Assembly: GCF_000717055.1 (NCBI RefSeq)
Contig: NZ_JNXI01000009.1
Location: 124,001-188,000 of the forward strand
Length of the DNA: 64,000 nucleotides
DNA from: Streptomyces iakyrus
GTDB taxonomy: Bacteria; Actinomycetota; Actinomycetes; Streptomycetales; Streptomycetaceae
Direction of reading: 5' to 3'
Part shown: positions 34,274 to 46,498 of the stretch, one piece after another
Numbering within the stretch: position 1 is the stretch's first letter
Layout of the letters: each line of letters opens with the position of its first letter
The notes under the pieces: generated by a model
Seen by the model: only the letters and a program-made list of their open reading frames with translations
Told to the model about the DNA's origin: nothing
The model's database searches: none
Position numbers and translations under genes: made by a program

Positions 34274-37108
34274 GTGACCACCTCCGTGAACCCCCCTGCG
34301 GACACCCCCCTGGCCGTCCCGCCCCTCGCCGTCCCGCCTCTCGCCGACGCCGAGGAACTGACCTGCGACGTCCTCGTCATCGGCGGCGGCACCGCCGGCA
34401 CCATGGCCGCCCTGACCGCCGCCGAGCACGGCGCGAACGTGCTGCTGCTGGAGAAGGCGCACGTCCGTCACTCCGGCGCGCTCGCCATGGGCATGGACGG
34501 AGTCAACAACGCGGTCATCCCGGGCCGGGCCGAACCCGACGACTACGTCGCCGAGATCACCCGCGCCAACGACGGCATCGTCGACCAGTCCACCGTCCGC
34601 CAGACCGCCACCCGCGGCTTCGGCATGGTGCAGCGGCTGGAGTCCTACGGCGTGAAGTTCGAGAAGGACGAACACGGCGACTACGCGGTCCGCCAGGTGC
34701 ACCGCTCCGGCTCGTACGTCCTTCCCATGCCGGAGGGCAAGGACGTCAAGAAGGTCCTCTACCGGCAGCTGCGGCGGCGCGAGATGCGGGAGCGGATCCG
34801 CATCGAGAACCGCGTGATGCCGGTGCGGGTCCTCACCGCCGGGGGGAGGGCCGTGGGGGCGGCCGGCTTCAACACCCGCACCGGGCAGTTCGTCCAGGTC
34901 CGCGCGGGCGCGGTGATCCTCGCGACGGGCGCCTGCGGCCGCCTCGGCCTGCCCGCCTCCGGCTACCTCTACGGCACCTACGAGAACCCCACCAACGCGG
35001 GCGACGGCTACGCCATGGCCTACCACGCGGGCGCCGAGCTCACCGGCATCGAGTGCTTCCAGATCAACCCGCTGATCAAGGACTACAACGGCCCGGCCTG
35101 CGCCTACGTCGCCAACCCCTTCGGCGGCTACCAGGTCAACCGGCACGGCGAGCGCTTCGTCGACTCCGACTACTGGTCGGGCCAGATGATGGCCGAGTTC
35201 GCGGCGGAGGTCGCCTCCGACCGGGGCCCCGTCTACCTGAAGCTGAGCCATCTCCCCGAGGAGTCGGTCTCGGCCCTGGAGACGATCCTGCACTCCACCG
35301 AGCGCCCCACCCGCGGCACCTTCCACTCCGGCCGCGGACACGACTACCGCACCCACGACATCGAGATGCACATCTCCGAGATCGGCCTGTGCGGCGGCCA
35401 CTCCGCCTCCGGCGTCCGCGTGGACGACCACGCCCGCACGACCGTGCCGCGGCTGTACGCGGCCGGCGACCTGGCGTGCGTGCCCCACAACTACATGATC
35501 GGCGCGTTCGTCTTCGGCGACCTCGCGGGCGCGGACGCCTCCCAGTACACGGCGTACGAAGGGGAGTTGCCGGATGACCAGCTGCGTGAGGCGCACGAGC
35601 TGATCTACCGCCCGCTGCGCAACCCCGACGGCCCGCCGCAGCCCCAGGTCGAGTACAAGCTGCGGCGCTTCGTGAACGACTACGTCGCCCCGCCCAAGTC
35701 CGGCGCCCGGCTGTCGCTGGCCCTGGAGGCCTTCGAGCGGATGCACACCGACGTCGCCGAGATGGGCGCCCGCACCGCGCACGAGCTGATGCGCTGCGCC
35801 GAGGTCACCTTCATCCGCGACTGCGCGGAGATGGCCGCACGCTCCTCCCTGGCCCGGACGGAGTCCCGCTGGGGCCTCTACCACGATCGGCTCGACCACC
35901 CCCAGCGGGACGACGCCTCCTGGTTCCACCATCTCGATCTGCACAAGTCCCCCTCTGGTGCGATGGAGTTCACGGCAAGGCCCGTGGCTCCCTACCTCGT
36001 TCCGGTGGACGGCTTCGATCCCGTCGGCGGTCCGTCCCGTGTTCTCGGCGAGGTCCACGCCGAGGATGTGGCCACGGCGGGCTCGCGTGACCTGGCGCCG
36101 GTCGCGGCCGCGGTCGGGGCTGCGGCCGAGACGACGGAGCCGGTCCCGCCACCGGAGCCTTCGGCCGTCGCGCCCTCCGATGAGCAGTCCGCCGCCCGTC
36201 TTCTCGAACTCGTCGCCCTCGCCGACGAGGAGCCCGAACTCGTCGCCCTCCGGCCCTACTTGGCCGACCCCGTCGCCACCGTCCGCCGTGAGGCCGTCGC
36301 CGTGCTCACCGAGACGCTTCCGCGGGGAACGGGCACCGCCCTCGCCGCCGCCCTGCGCGACAGCGCCGCCGAGGTACGTGCCTCCGCCGCTGCCTCACTG
36401 CGGGAGCTGGTCGAGACGCTCCCGGCCGAGCCGGACCTGCGCGACGGTCTCGCCGCCGCCTTGGCGGAGCCGGACCCGGTGGTGCGCGCCGCGGCCCTGG
36501 ACGTCCTGCGCGCCCTGCGCCTCGGAGACGCCGCCCTGTTCGCGGACTCTCTCGTGGACGCCGACATCGCCGTGCGCATCGAGGCCGTACGCGCCCTGGT
36601 GTCCGTCGACGCCGCCGGCGAACTGGCCGGCGCGGCGCTCGCCGACCCCTCCCGCGAGGTCCGGGTCGCGATCGCCAAGGGCCTGGCCACGGTGGGTGCC
36701 GAGCAGCTCGCGGGTGACGCCCCCGCCGCCGATCCCGCCGCGGGCGTCATCGAAGCGGCCCTCACCGGCCTCCTCGACGACCCCGATGCCCTGGTGCGGG
36801 CCGCGGCCTACAAAGCACTCGGCACCACCGGGTGCCCGGCGCCCCTCACCGCACGCGCCGTGGCCGCCCTGTCCGAGAGGGCCTGGCAGGTCCGGTCCGG
36901 AGCCGCCACCGCCCTGTCGGTCACCGACCCCGACGTCGCCGTCCCGGCGCTCGCCAAGGCCCTGGCGGACGCCAACGCCGACGTCCGCAAGGCCGCCGTC
37001 CTGGCGCTGACCCGGCACCGCGGCACCGAGGAGGCCCGGGCGGCGCTCGCCACGGCGACGACGGACTCCGACGCGGATGTCAGGGCGTACGCGGGACGGG
37101 CGCTGTGA
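34274..37108 (+). CDS. AprA/SdhA-like FAD-dependent oxidoreductase fused to HEAT repeats
   Basis: A protein of about 944 residues. The N-terminal two-thirds is a fumarate-reductase/AprA-type flavoprotein: FAD site DVLVIGGGTAGTMAALTAAE near residue 33, GALAMGMDGVNNAVIPGRAE, EMHISEIGLCGGHSASGVRV (an AprA-like capping motif) and RLYAAGDLACVPHNYMIGAF. From about residue 635 to the end are at least eight HEAT/PBS-lyase-like repeats of about 31 residues (for example DPVATVRREAVAVL, DPDALVRAAAYKAL, DANADVRKAAVLAL). The GTG at 34274 has AAAGG upstream; GTG 34259 is an alternative that overlaps the ATPase stop. With the ferredoxin it could form an AprAB-like redox pair. Substrate unknown. Confidence 0.85.
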   Translation: MTTSVNPPADTPLAVPPLAVPPLADAEELTCDVLVIGGGTAGTMAALTAAEHGANVLLLEKAHVRHSGALAMGMDGVNNAVIPGRAEPDDYVAEITRANDGIVDQSTVRQTATRGFGMVQRLESYGVKFEKDEHGDYAVRQVHRSGSYVLPMPEGKDVKKVLYRQLRRREMRERIRIENRVMPVRVLTAGGRAVGAAGFNTRTGQFVQVRAGAVILATGACGRLGLPASGYLYGTYENPTNAGDGYAMAYHAGAELTGIECFQINPLIKDYNGPACAYVANPFGGYQVNRHGERFVDSDYWSGQMMAEFAAEVASDRGPVYLKLSHLPEESVSALETILHSTERPTRGTFHSGRGHDYRTHDIEMHISEIGLCGGHSASGVRVDDHARTTVPRLYAAGDLACVPHNYMIGAFVFGDLAGADASQYTAYEGELPDDQLREAHELIYRPLRNPDGPPQPQVEYKLRRFVNDYVAPPKSGARLSLALEAFERMHTDVAEMGARTAHELMRCAEVTFIRDCAEMAARSSLARTESRWGLYHDRLDHPQRDDASWFHHLDLHKSPSGAMEFTARPVAPYLVPVDGFDPVGGPSRVLGEVHAEDVATAGSRDLAPVAAAVGAAAETTEPVPPPEPSAVAPSDEQSAARLLELVALADEEPELVALRPYLADPVATVRREAVAVLTETLPRGTGTALAAALRDSAAEVRASAAASLRELVETLPAEPDLRDGLAAALAEPDPVVRAAALDVLRALRLGDAALFADSLVDADIAVRIEAVRALVSVDAAGELAGAALADPSREVRVAIAKGLATVGAEQLAGDAPAADPAAGVIEAALTGLLDDPDALVRAAAYKALGTTGCPAPLTARAVAALSERAWQVRSGAATALSVTDPDVAVPALAKALADANADVRKAAVLALTRHRGTEEARAALATATTDSDADVRAYAGRAL

Positions 37109-37137
37109 CCGGCCCGGCTTCCGGATCCGCCTGACCC

Positions 37138-37152
37138 GGCCGGAGCCCGGCC
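37138..37152. terminator. Hairpin between the flavoprotein gene and recQ
   Basis: GGCCGG (37138-37143) and CCGGCC (37147-37152) form a perfect 6-bp stem with loop AGC in the 44-bp gap between convergent genes, directly before the recQ stop codon on the opposite strand. Confidence 0.5.
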
Positions 37153-39285
<2,133 letters not shown>

Positions 39286-39485
39286 CGTTGCGTCCCCCGT
39301 GCGTCGCGCCTCGACCACTGCGTCCACCATAGGCGCCCACACCGACAGCCCCGGAGTTATCCACAGGTCCGCCCCGTAGGGCTGCGTCAAGGACACGATC
39401 GTCGTTCACACGTTCGCAGGAGACCTGCCCGTTTCCGGCGGATAGTCTGAATGCACCCGCGAGACTCCGTCCCATGGGAGCACTG

Positions 39486-40088
39486 ATGAGCGTCGCACCG
39501 AAGGCGTCCAAGCCCACCTGGCCGACCCCGCCGGAAGGCGGCTGGACCGCCGACGACCTGGACCGCCTCCCGAATCTTCCTCCGCACACGGAGCTGATCG
39601 ACGGGAGCCTTGTCTTCGTGAGTCCGCAAACCGTCTTCCACGAGCGTGCCATCGACTTTTTCAAGTGGCAGCTGCAGTCTCTGGCACCCGCGGATCTCGA
39701 AGTGTTCCGAGAGTTCACCATCGACCTCGACCGCCAGAACCGTCCCGAACCGGATGTGGTCGTGGTACGCGGGGACATTGTGGAAGACCCTGATCAGACC
39801 CGGTTTCCCGCGGGCGCTGTGCTCCTGGCCATCGAGGTCGTCTCCGAGGACTCCGTCTCCCGCGACCGCGAGACCAAGCCCCTGAAGTACGCGCGTGCCA
39901 GGATTCCGCACTACTGGCGGGTCGAGAACGAGAACGGGCGCGCCGCGGTGCATGTCTTCGAGCTGGAGCCGACCACGGGCGCCTACACCGGCATCAACAT
40001 CTTCCGCGAGCGGATGAAAGTGGACGTTCCGTTCCCGGCAGACCTGGACCTCACTCAGATCCGGGCACGCCGGGACAGGACGCAATAG
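39486..40088 (+). CDS. Uma2-family (DUF820) putative restriction-like endonuclease
   Basis: A 200-residue protein of the Uma2 family with a PD-(D/E)XK nuclease fold. Catalytic elements are PEPDVVVVRGD, LLAIEVVSEDSVSRDRETK (glutamate and lysine) and KYARARIPHYWRVE. The N-terminal block WTADDLDRLPNLPPHTELID is the family signature. These proteins are abundant in Streptomyces and cyanobacteria, yet their biological role is largely unknown. ATG 39486 has GGGAG just upstream; ATG 39474 is an alternative. Codon use looks less GC-extreme than in neighbours. It is convergent with nuoN, separated by a strong terminator. Confidence 0.88.
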   Translation: MSVAPKASKPTWPTPPEGGWTADDLDRLPNLPPHTELIDGSLVFVSPQTVFHERAIDFFKWQLQSLAPADLEVFREFTIDLDRQNRPEPDVVVVRGDIVEDPDQTRFPAGAVLLAIEVVSEDSVSRDRETKPLKYARARIPHYWRVENENGRAAVHVFELEPTTGAYTGINIFRERMKVDVPFPADLDLTQIRARRDRTQ

Positions 40089-40096
40089 ACCTGGAC

Positions 40097-40145
40097 AAGC
40101 CGCGGCCCGGCACCCCTGGGGGAGGGTACCGGGCCGCGGCTTTCG
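40097..40145. terminator. Strong bidirectional terminator between Uma2 gene and nuoN
   Basis: AAGCCGCGGCCCGG (40097-40110) pairs perfectly over 14 bp with CCGGGCCGCGGCTT (40129-40142), with an 18-nt loop and TTT following on the + strand and AA pairs giving T on the other. It ends both the Uma2 transcript and the nuo operon. Confidence 0.9.
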
Positions 40146-40156
40146 TCCAAGCGGCG

Positions 40157-41806
40157 TCAGCGCACGAACACTCCCGCCTGCCCCGCCAGATCCAGGAAGT
40201 ACTGCGGTGCCACACCGAGCACCAGCGTGACCGCCACGCCCACCCCGATCGCCGTCATCGTCAGCGGCGACGGCACCGCCACCGTCGGGCCCTCCGGCCG
40301 CGGCTCGCTGAAGAACATCAGCACGATGACGCGGATGTAGAAGAACGCCGCGATCGCCGACGAGATCACACCGATGACGACGAGCGGGGCGGCCCCGCCC
40401 TCCGCCGCCGCCTTGAACACGGCGAACTTGCCGGCGAAGCCGGACGTCAGCGGAATGCCCGCGAAGGCCAGCAGGAACACCGCGAAGACCGCCGCCACCA
40501 GCGGGGACCTGCGCCCGAGGCCGGCCCACTTGGACAGGTGCGTCGCCTCGCCGCCCGCGTCGCGGACCAGGGTCACCACCGCGAAGGCGCCGATCGTCAC
40601 GAACGAGTACGCCGCCAGGTAGAACAGCACCGACGAGACACCGTCGGGCGTGGTCGCGATGACACCCGCGAGGATGAACCCGGCGTGCGCGATCGACGAG
40701 TACGCCAGCAGCCGCTTGATGTCGGTCTGCGTGATGGCGACGATCGCACCGCCCAGCATCGTGACGATGGCCACGGCCCACATGACCGGCCGCCAGTCCC
40801 AGCGCAGGCCCGGCAGGACGACGTAGAGCAGTCGCAGCAGGGCGCCGAACGCCGCCACCTTCGTCGCCGCCGCCATGAAGCCGGTCACGGGCGTCGGCGC
40901 GCCCTGGTACACGTCCGGTGTCCACATGTGGAACGGCACGGCGCCCACCTTGAACAGCAGGCCCATCACCAGCAGGGCGGCGCCGATCAGCAGCAGCGCG
41001 TCGTTGCCCATGGTGTCGGCGAGCGCCGGGTTGACGTCCTGCACGGTGCCGTCGACGACCTGCGCGATCGTCGCGTACGACATCGAGCCCGCGTAGCCGT
41101 AGAGCAGGGCGATGCCGAACAGGGTGAACGCGGAGGCGAAGGCGCCGAGCAGGAAGTACTTGACCGCCGCCTCCTGCGACATGAGCCGCTTACGGCGGGC
41201 CAGCGCGCACAGCAGGTACAGCGGGAGGGAGAGGACCTCCAGCGCGACGAACAGCGTCAGCAGGTCGTTGGCCGCCGGGAAGATCAGCATGCCGGCGACG
41301 GCGAACATCAGCAGCGGGAACACCTCGGTGGTGGTGAACCCGGCCTTGACCGCGGCCTTCTCGCTCTCACTGCCCGGCACGGACGCGGCCTGCGCGGCGA
41401 AGGAGTCGACGCGGTTGCCGTGCACCACCGGGTCGAGGCGCCGCTCGGCGAAGGTGAACAGGCCCACCAGGGCCGCCAGCAGGATCGTGCCCTGGAGGAA
41501 CAGGGCGGGCCCGTCGACGGCGATCGCGCCCATCGCGGCGATGCGCGCCTTGGTCGTGCCGTAGCCGTCGGCCGCGAGGGCCACGACCGCGGCGAACGCG
41601 GCCGCGAGGGCGACGACGGACACGAACATCTGGGCGTAGTAGCGCGATTTGCGCGGGACGAACGCCTCGATGAGGATCCCGATGATCGCCGCGCCGACGA
41701 CGATCAGGGTCGGCGACAGCTGGCCGTACTCGAACTTCGGTGCGTCGATCTTGGTGATCGGATCGGCCGCGTTTGTCCACAGGCTGTGGACGGCTGTTGC
41801 GCTCAC
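40157..41806 (-). CDS. nuoN: NADH-quinone oxidoreductase subunit N
   Basis: A 549-residue antiporter-like membrane subunit of complex I with about fourteen helices. LLTLFVALEVLSLPLYLLCA and LLAYSSIAHAGFILAGVIA are typical of NuoN; lysines and the glutamate in the conserved helices form part of the proton path. VGAVPFHMWTPDVYQGAPTP is the family signature. It is the last gene of nuoA-N; its ATG overlaps the nuoM stop by 4 bp, and the terminator lies 12 bp after its stop. A DnaA-box-like TTGTCCACA (41773-41781) falls in its first codons, probably by chance. Confidence 0.97.
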   Translation of the reverse strand: MSATAVHSLWTNAADPITKIDAPKFEYGQLSPTLIVVGAAIIGILIEAFVPRKSRYYAQMFVSVVALAAAFAAVVALAADGYGTTKARIAAMGAIAVDGPALFLQGTILLAALVGLFTFAERRLDPVVHGNRVDSFAAQAASVPGSESEKAAVKAGFTTTEVFPLLMFAVAGMLIFPAANDLLTLFVALEVLSLPLYLLCALARRKRLMSQEAAVKYFLLGAFASAFTLFGIALLYGYAGSMSYATIAQVVDGTVQDVNPALADTMGNDALLLIGAALLVMGLLFKVGAVPFHMWTPDVYQGAPTPVTGFMAAATKVAAFGALLRLLYVVLPGLRWDWRPVMWAVAIVTMLGGAIVAITQTDIKRLLAYSSIAHAGFILAGVIATTPDGVSSVLFYLAAYSFVTIGAFAVVTLVRDAGGEATHLSKWAGLGRRSPLVAAVFAVFLLAFAGIPLTSGFAGKFAVFKAAAEGGAAPLVVIGVISSAIAAFFYIRVIVLMFFSEPRPEGPTVAVPSPLTMTAIGVGVAVTLVLGVAPQYFLDLAGQAGVFVR

Positions 41807-43374
41807 TTGGCCGCCTCCACCTCGGGCTGGGGGTCCTTCTTCTGTACGTCGGACATGGTCTGTTTGACCGCCGGGTCGATGATCTCCGTGACGGGCTTCG
41901 GGTAGACGCCCAGGAAGATCAGCAGGACGACCAGCGGGGCGACGACCACGAGCTCACGGACCCGCAGGTCCGGCATCGCGGAGACCTCCGGTTTCACCGG
42001 GCCCGTCATCGTCCGCTGGTAGAGGACGAGGGTGTAGAGCGCGGCGAGGACGATGCCGAAGGTGGCGATGATGCCGATCACCGGGTAGCGCGTGAACGTG
42101 CCGACCAGCACCAGGAACTCACTGACGAACGGGGCAAGACCCGGCAGGGAGAGGGTGGCGAGGCTGCCGATCAGGAAGGTGCCGGCGAGCACCGGGGCGA
42201 CCTTCTGCACGCCGCCGTAGTCGGCAATGAGCCGCGAGCCGCGCCGGGAGATCAGGAAGCCCGCCACCAGCATCAGCGCGGCCGTCGAGATGCCGTGGTT
42301 GATCATGTAGAGCGTCGCGCCGGACTGGCCCTGGCTGGTCATCGCGAAGATGCCCATGATGATGAAGCCGAAGTGGGAAATCGACGCGTACGCCACCAGC
42401 CGCTTGATGTCCCGCTGGCCGACCGCGAGCAGCGCCCCGTAGATGATGCTGATCAGGGCGAGGACGAGGATCGCGGGCGTGGCCCACTTGCTGGCCTCCG
42501 GGAAGAGCTGGAGACAGAAGCGGAGCATCGCGAACGTGCCCACCTTGTCGACGACCGCCGTGATGAGCACCGCGACCGGGGCCGTGGACTCCTGCATGGC
42601 GTTGGGCAGCCAGGTGTGCAGCGGCCACAGCGGCGCCTTCACCGCGAAGGCGAAGAAGAAGCCGAGGAACAGCCAGCGCTCGGTGTTGGTCGCCATGTCG
42701 AGCGTGCCGTTGGCGCGGGCCTCGGCGATCTCCTGGAGCGAGAAGTTCCCGGCGACCACATACAGGCCGATCACCGCGGCCAGCATGATCAGACCGCCGA
42801 CCAGGTTGTAGAGGAGGAACTTGACGGCCGCGTACGAGCGTTGTGTCGCCGCCGCCTTCTCGCCGTGCTCGTGGGCACGGTCCCCGAAGCCGCCGATGAG
42901 GAAGTACATCGGGATCAGCATGGCTTCGAAGAAGATGTAGAAGAGGAAGACGTCGGTGGCCTCGAAGGAGAGGATCACCATCGCCTCGACGGCGAGGATC
43001 AGGGCGAAGAAGCCCTGCGTCGGCCGCCAGCGGCTGCTGCCGGTCTCCAGGGGGTCGGCGTCGTGCCAGCCCGCGAGGATGATGAACGGGATCAGCAGCG
43101 CCGTGAGCGCGATGAGCGCCACGCCGATGCCGTCCACGCCCAGTTCGTAGCGGACGCCGAAGTCGGCGATCCAGGCGTGGGACTCGGTGAGCTGGTAGCG
43201 GTCGCCGCCCGGGTCGAAGCGCACCAGGACGACGATCGCCAGGGCGAGCGTGGCGAGCGAGAAGAGCAGCGCCAGCCACTTGGCCGCGGTGCGCTGCGCG
43301 GCCGGGACGGCGGCGGTGGCGATCGCCCCGACGGCCGGGAGCGCCGCTGTCACTGTCAGCAGAGGAAAGGACAT
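41803..43374 (-). CDS. nuoM: NADH-quinone oxidoreductase subunit M
   Basis: A 523-residue antiporter-like subunit of complex I in the membrane arm. FFEAMLIPMYFLIGGFGD carries the conserved glutamate of helix 5, FAVKAPLWPLHTWLPNAMQE is the broken-helix signature with its lysine, and VAYASISHFGFIIMGIFA follows. ATG 43374 gives the usual N-terminus MSFPLLTVTAALPAVGA. It lies 5 bp after the nuoL stop and overlaps nuoN by 4 bp. Confidence 0.97.
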   Translation of the reverse strand: MSFPLLTVTAALPAVGAIATAAVPAAQRTAAKWLALLFSLATLALAIVVLVRFDPGGDRYQLTESHAWIADFGVRYELGVDGIGVALIALTALLIPFIILAGWHDADPLETGSSRWRPTQGFFALILAVEAMVILSFEATDVFLFYIFFEAMLIPMYFLIGGFGDRAHEHGEKAAATQRSYAAVKFLLYNLVGGLIMLAAVIGLYVVAGNFSLQEIAEARANGTLDMATNTERWLFLGFFFAFAVKAPLWPLHTWLPNAMQESTAPVAVLITAVVDKVGTFAMLRFCLQLFPEASKWATPAILVLALISIIYGALLAVGQRDIKRLVAYASISHFGFIIMGIFAMTSQGQSGATLYMINHGISTAALMLVAGFLISRRGSRLIADYGGVQKVAPVLAGTFLIGSLATLSLPGLAPFVSEFLVLVGTFTRYPVIGIIATFGIVLAALYTLVLYQRTMTGPVKPEVSAMPDLRVRELVVVAPLVVLLIFLGVYPKPVTEIIDPAVKQTMSDVQKKDPQPEVEAAK

Positions 43375-43379
43375 CGGTA

Positions 43380-45344
43380 TCAGACCGCCCTCATCAGCAG
43401 GGTCGCGGCGACGATGACCGCCGCACCCCCGAACATCGAGACCGCGTAGGAGCGGGCGAAGCCGTTCTGCAGCTTGCGCATCCGCCCGGAGAGGCCGCCG
43501 ACCGAGGCCGCCGTGCCGTTGACGACGCCGTCGACCAGGGTGTGGTCGACATAGACCAGGGACCGCGTGAGGTGCTCGCCGCCGCGCACCAGGACGACGT
43601 GGTTGAAGTCGTCCTGGAGGAGGTCGCGGCGGGCGGCCCGGGTGAGCAGCGAGCCGCGCGGGGCGACGGCCGGGACCGGGCGGCGGCCGTACTGGGCCCA
43701 GGCGATGGCGACGCCGATGATCATGCAGGCGACGGTCGCGCCGGTGACCACGCCCGCGCTGATCGGCGGGTTGCCGTGGCTGTGTCCGGTGACGGGCTCC
43801 AGCCAGTGCACGAACCGGTCGCCGATGCTGAAGAACGCGCCGCCGGCCACCGATCCGACGGCCAGCACGATCATCGGGACCGTCATGACCTTCGGCGACT
43901 CGTGCGGGTGCGGCGGGGTGTACTCGCCGCGCGTCTCGGCGGCGGGCTCCGCGCTCGGCTCGGCCGGGGACGGCGTCGGGGCGTGGCGCCAGCGCTCCTC
44001 GCCGAAGAACGTCATCAGCATCACGCGCGTCATGTAGAACGCCGTGATGGCCGCGCCGAGCAGGGCACAGGCGCCGAGGATCCAGCCCTCGGTGCCGCCC
44101 TTGGCGAACGCCGCCTCGATGATCTTGTCCTTGGAGAAGAAGCCGGACAGGCCCGGGAAGCCGATGATCGCCAGGTAGCCGAGGCCGAAGGTGACGAAGG
44201 TGACCGGCATGTACTTCCGCAGTCCGCCGTAGCGGCGCATGTCGACCTCGTCGTTCATGCCGTGCATGACCGAACCGGCTCCAAGGAAGAGCCCGGCCTT
44301 GAAGAAGCCGTGCGTCACCAGGTGCATGATCGCGAAGACGTAGCCGATGGGGCCGAGGCCGGCGGCGAGGATCATGTAGCCGATCTGCGACATGGTCGAG
44401 CCGGCCAGCGCCTTCTTGATGTCGTCCTTCGCGCAACCGACGATCGCACCGAACAGCAGCGTGACCGCGCCGACGATGGTGACCACCAGCTGCGCGTCCG
44501 GGGCGCCGTTGAAGACGGCCGCGGAGCGGACGATCAGGTAGACGCCCGCCGTCACCATCGTCGCGGCGTGGATGAGGGCCGAGACCGGGGTCGGGCCCTC
44601 CATCGCGTCCCCGAGCCAGGACTGCAGCGGCACCTGGGCGGACTTGCCGCAGGCGGCGAGGAGCAGCATCAGCGCGATCGCGGTCAGCTTGTCCTCGCCG
44701 GCGGCACCGGCGAGCCCGGCCTCACCGTGGTCGCCGAGCACCGGCCCGAAGGCGAAGGTGCCGAACCACAGGAACATCAGCATGATCGCGATGGACAGGC
44801 CCATGTCGCCGACGCGGTTGACCAGGAAGGCCTTCTTCGCGGCCGTGGCGGCGCTGGGCTTGTGCTGCCAGAAGCCGATCAGCAGGTAGGAGGCGAGACC
44901 GACGCCCTCCCAGCCGACGTACAGCAGCAGGTAGTTGTCGGCGAGGACGAGGATCAGCATCGCCGCGAGGAACAGGTTCAGATAGCCGAAGAAGCGGCGG
45001 CGCCGCTCGTCGTGCTCCATGTACCCGATCGAGTACAGGTGGATCAGCGATCCGACGCCCGTGATCAGCAGCACGAACGTCATGGACAGCTGGTCGAGCT
45101 GGAAGGCGACGTCGGCCTGGAAGCCCTCGACCGGGATCCAGCTGAACAGGTGCTGGCTCAGGACGCGGCTCTCGGCGTCCCGGCCCAGCATGTCGGTGAA
45201 AAGCACCAGGCCGAGCACGAAGGAGACGGCCGCGAGCAGGGTGCCGAGCCAGTGGCCGACGGCGTCCAGCCGCCGCCCGCCGCACAGCAGGACCGCCGCT
45301 CCGAGCAGGGGCGCCGCCACCAGCAGCGCAATGAGGTTCTCCAC
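43380..45344 (-). CDS. nuoL: NADH-quinone oxidoreductase subunit L
   Basis: A 654-residue membrane subunit of complex I, the most distal antiporter-like subunit, with the long lateral helix expected at the C-terminal end. [20 protein letters not shown] holds the conserved glutamate, [20 protein letters not shown] the helix-7/8 lysine region and [19 protein letters not shown] the histidine helix. A Pro/Glu-rich insertion ([20 protein letters not shown]) near residue 460 is longer than in E. coli. It begins 15 bp after nuoK. Confidence 0.97.
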   Translation of the reverse strand: MENLIALLVAAPLLGAAVLLCGGRRLDAVGHWLGTLLAAVSFVLGLVLFTDMLGRDAESRVLSQHLFSWIPVEGFQADVAFQLDQLSMTFVLLITGVGSLIHLYSIGYMEHDERRRRFFGYLNLFLAAMLILVLADNYLLLYVGWEGVGLASYLLIGFWQHKPSAATAAKKAFLVNRVGDMGLSIAIMLMFLWFGTFAFGPVLGDHGEAGLAGAAGEDKLTAIALMLLLAACGKSAQVPLQSWLGDAMEGPTPVSALIHAATMVTAGVYLIVRSAAVFNGAPDAQLVVTIVGAVTLLFGAIVGCAKDDIKKALAGSTMSQIGYMILAAGLGPIGYVFAIMHLVTHGFFKAGLFLGAGSVMHGMNDEVDMRRYGGLRKYMPVTFVTFGLGYLAIIGFPGLSGFFSKDKIIEAAFAKGGTEGWILGACALLGAAITAFYMTRVMLMTFFGEERWRHAPTPSPAEPSAEPAAETRGEYTPPHPHESPKVMTVPMIVLAVGSVAGGAFFSIGDRFVHWLEPVTGHSHGNPPISAGVVTGATVACMIIGVAIAWAQYGRRPVPAVAPRGSLLTRAARRDLLQDDFNHVVLVRGGEHLTRSLVYVDHTLVDGVVNGTAASVGGLSGRMRKLQNGFARSYAVSMFGGAAVIVAATLLMRAV

Positions 45345-45359
45345 GATTCTTCCGACCCC

Positions 45360-45659
45360 TTACAGCTTCATCAGGCTGGCGTCGTCGACCGAGGCCGAGT
45401 GGCGGGCACGGAACAGGGACACGATGATCGCGAGCCCGACCACGACCTCGGCGGCGGCGACGACCATCGTGAAGAAGGCGATGATCTGGCCGTCGAGGTT
45501 GCCGTGCATCCGGGAGAAGGCGACGAACGCGAGGTTGCAGGCGTTGAGCATCAGCTCGATGCACATGAACACGACGATCGCGTTGCGCCTGATCAGCACG
45601 CCGGTGGCGCCGATCGTGAACAACAGGGCCGCGAGGTACAGGTAGTTGACCGGGTTCAC
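45360..45659 (-). CDS. nuoK: NADH-quinone oxidoreductase subunit K
   Basis: A 99-residue, three-helix subunit of the complex I membrane arm. The conserved glutamates lie in [20 protein letters not shown] (helix 2) and [18 protein letters not shown] (helix 3), which form part of the proton-transfer chain. Length is the usual one. Its start overlaps the nuoJ stop by 4 bp. Confidence 0.97.
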   Translation of the reverse strand: MNPVNYLYLAALLFTIGATGVLIRRNAIVVFMCIELMLNACNLAFVAFSRMHGNLDGQIIAFFTMVVAAAEVVVGLAIIVSLFRARHSASVDDASLMKL

Positions 45660-46498
45660 TTCGACGCCTCCTCGGACCGCTGGAACTTCGCCGGCCCGAC
45701 CGCCCTGCGCTCAAGACGCTCCTCGGACCGCTGCTCCAGGGCCTTGAGGTCGTTGAGTGCCTCCCGCGACACGTCGCGGATCTGGCCGCGGTCGCGCAGG
45801 GTCTTGCTGACGGTGAGGTCGGACGGGGTGCCGTCGGGCAGCAGGCCCGCGATGTCGACCGCGTTGTGCCGGGCGTACACGCCGGGCGCCGGCAGCGGCG
45901 GCAGTTGCCTGCCCTCGCGCACGCGCTCCTCGGCGAGCTCCCGCTGCGTCTTGGCCCGCTCGGTGCGCTCGCGGTGGGTGAGCACCATGGCGCCGACGGC
46001 GGCCGTGATGAGCAGGGCGCCGGTGATCTCGAACGCGAAGACGTACTTGGTGAAGAGGAGGGCGGCGATGCCCTCCACGTTGCCCCCGGCGTTCGCCTGG
46101 CCGATGCCGTTGAACTCCTTCAGGGACGCGTTGCCGATCCCGGCGACGAGCAGGACGCCGAAGCCGAGCCCGCACAGGGCGGCCAGCCAGCGCTGGCCCT
46201 TGATGGTCTCCTTCAGGGAGTCCGCCGCCGTGACGCCGACGAGCATCACCACGAACAGGAACAGCATCATGATCGCGCCGGTGTAGACGACGATCTGGAC
46301 GACGCCCAGGAAGTAGGCGCCGTTGGCGAGGTAGAACACCGCCAGGATGATCATGGTCCCGGCGAGGCAGAGCGCGCTGTGCACGGCCCGCTTCATGAGG
46401 ATGGTGCACAGGGCGCCGATCACCGCGACGGTGCCGAGGATCCAGAACTGGACGGCCTCTCCGGTTGAGGTGGAGTAGGCGGCGAGCTGGGTGGTCAT
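45656..46498 (-). CDS. nuoJ: NADH-quinone oxidoreductase subunit J
   Basis: A 280-residue complex I membrane subunit. Five helices lie in about the first 170 residues, including the conserved [20 protein letters not shown] with its pi-bulge tyrosine. The last 110 residues are a charged cytoplasmic tail ([20 protein letters not shown]) absent from E. coli NuoJ but usual in actinobacteria. ATG 46498 overlaps the nuoI stop by 4 bp, and the 3' end overlaps nuoK. Confidence 0.95.
   Translation of the reverse strand: MTTQLAAYSTSTGEAVQFWILGTVAVIGALCTILMKRAVHSALCLAGTMIILAVFYLANGAYFLGVVQIVVYTGAIMMLFLFVVMLVGVTAADSLKETIKGQRWLAALCGLGFGVLLVAGIGNASLKEFNGIGQANAGGNVEGIAALLFTKYVFAFEITGALLITAAVGAMVLTHRERTERAKTQRELAEERVREGRQLPPLPAPGVYARHNAVDIAGLLPDGTPSDLTVSKTLRDRGQIRDVSREALNDLKALEQRSEERLERRAVGPAKFQRSEEASK

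Noticed and set aside
32372..36058. Another open frame above 1,200 codons on the - strand opposite the transporter and flavoprotein genes
   Set aside because: Antisense shadow of well-supported ABC and flavoprotein genes, with no motif of its own.
43542..46286. A + strand open frame of over 900 codons antisense to nuoL, nuoK and nuoJ
   Set aside because: Charged low-complexity sequence caused by codon bias; the nuo genes on the other strand are unmistakable.
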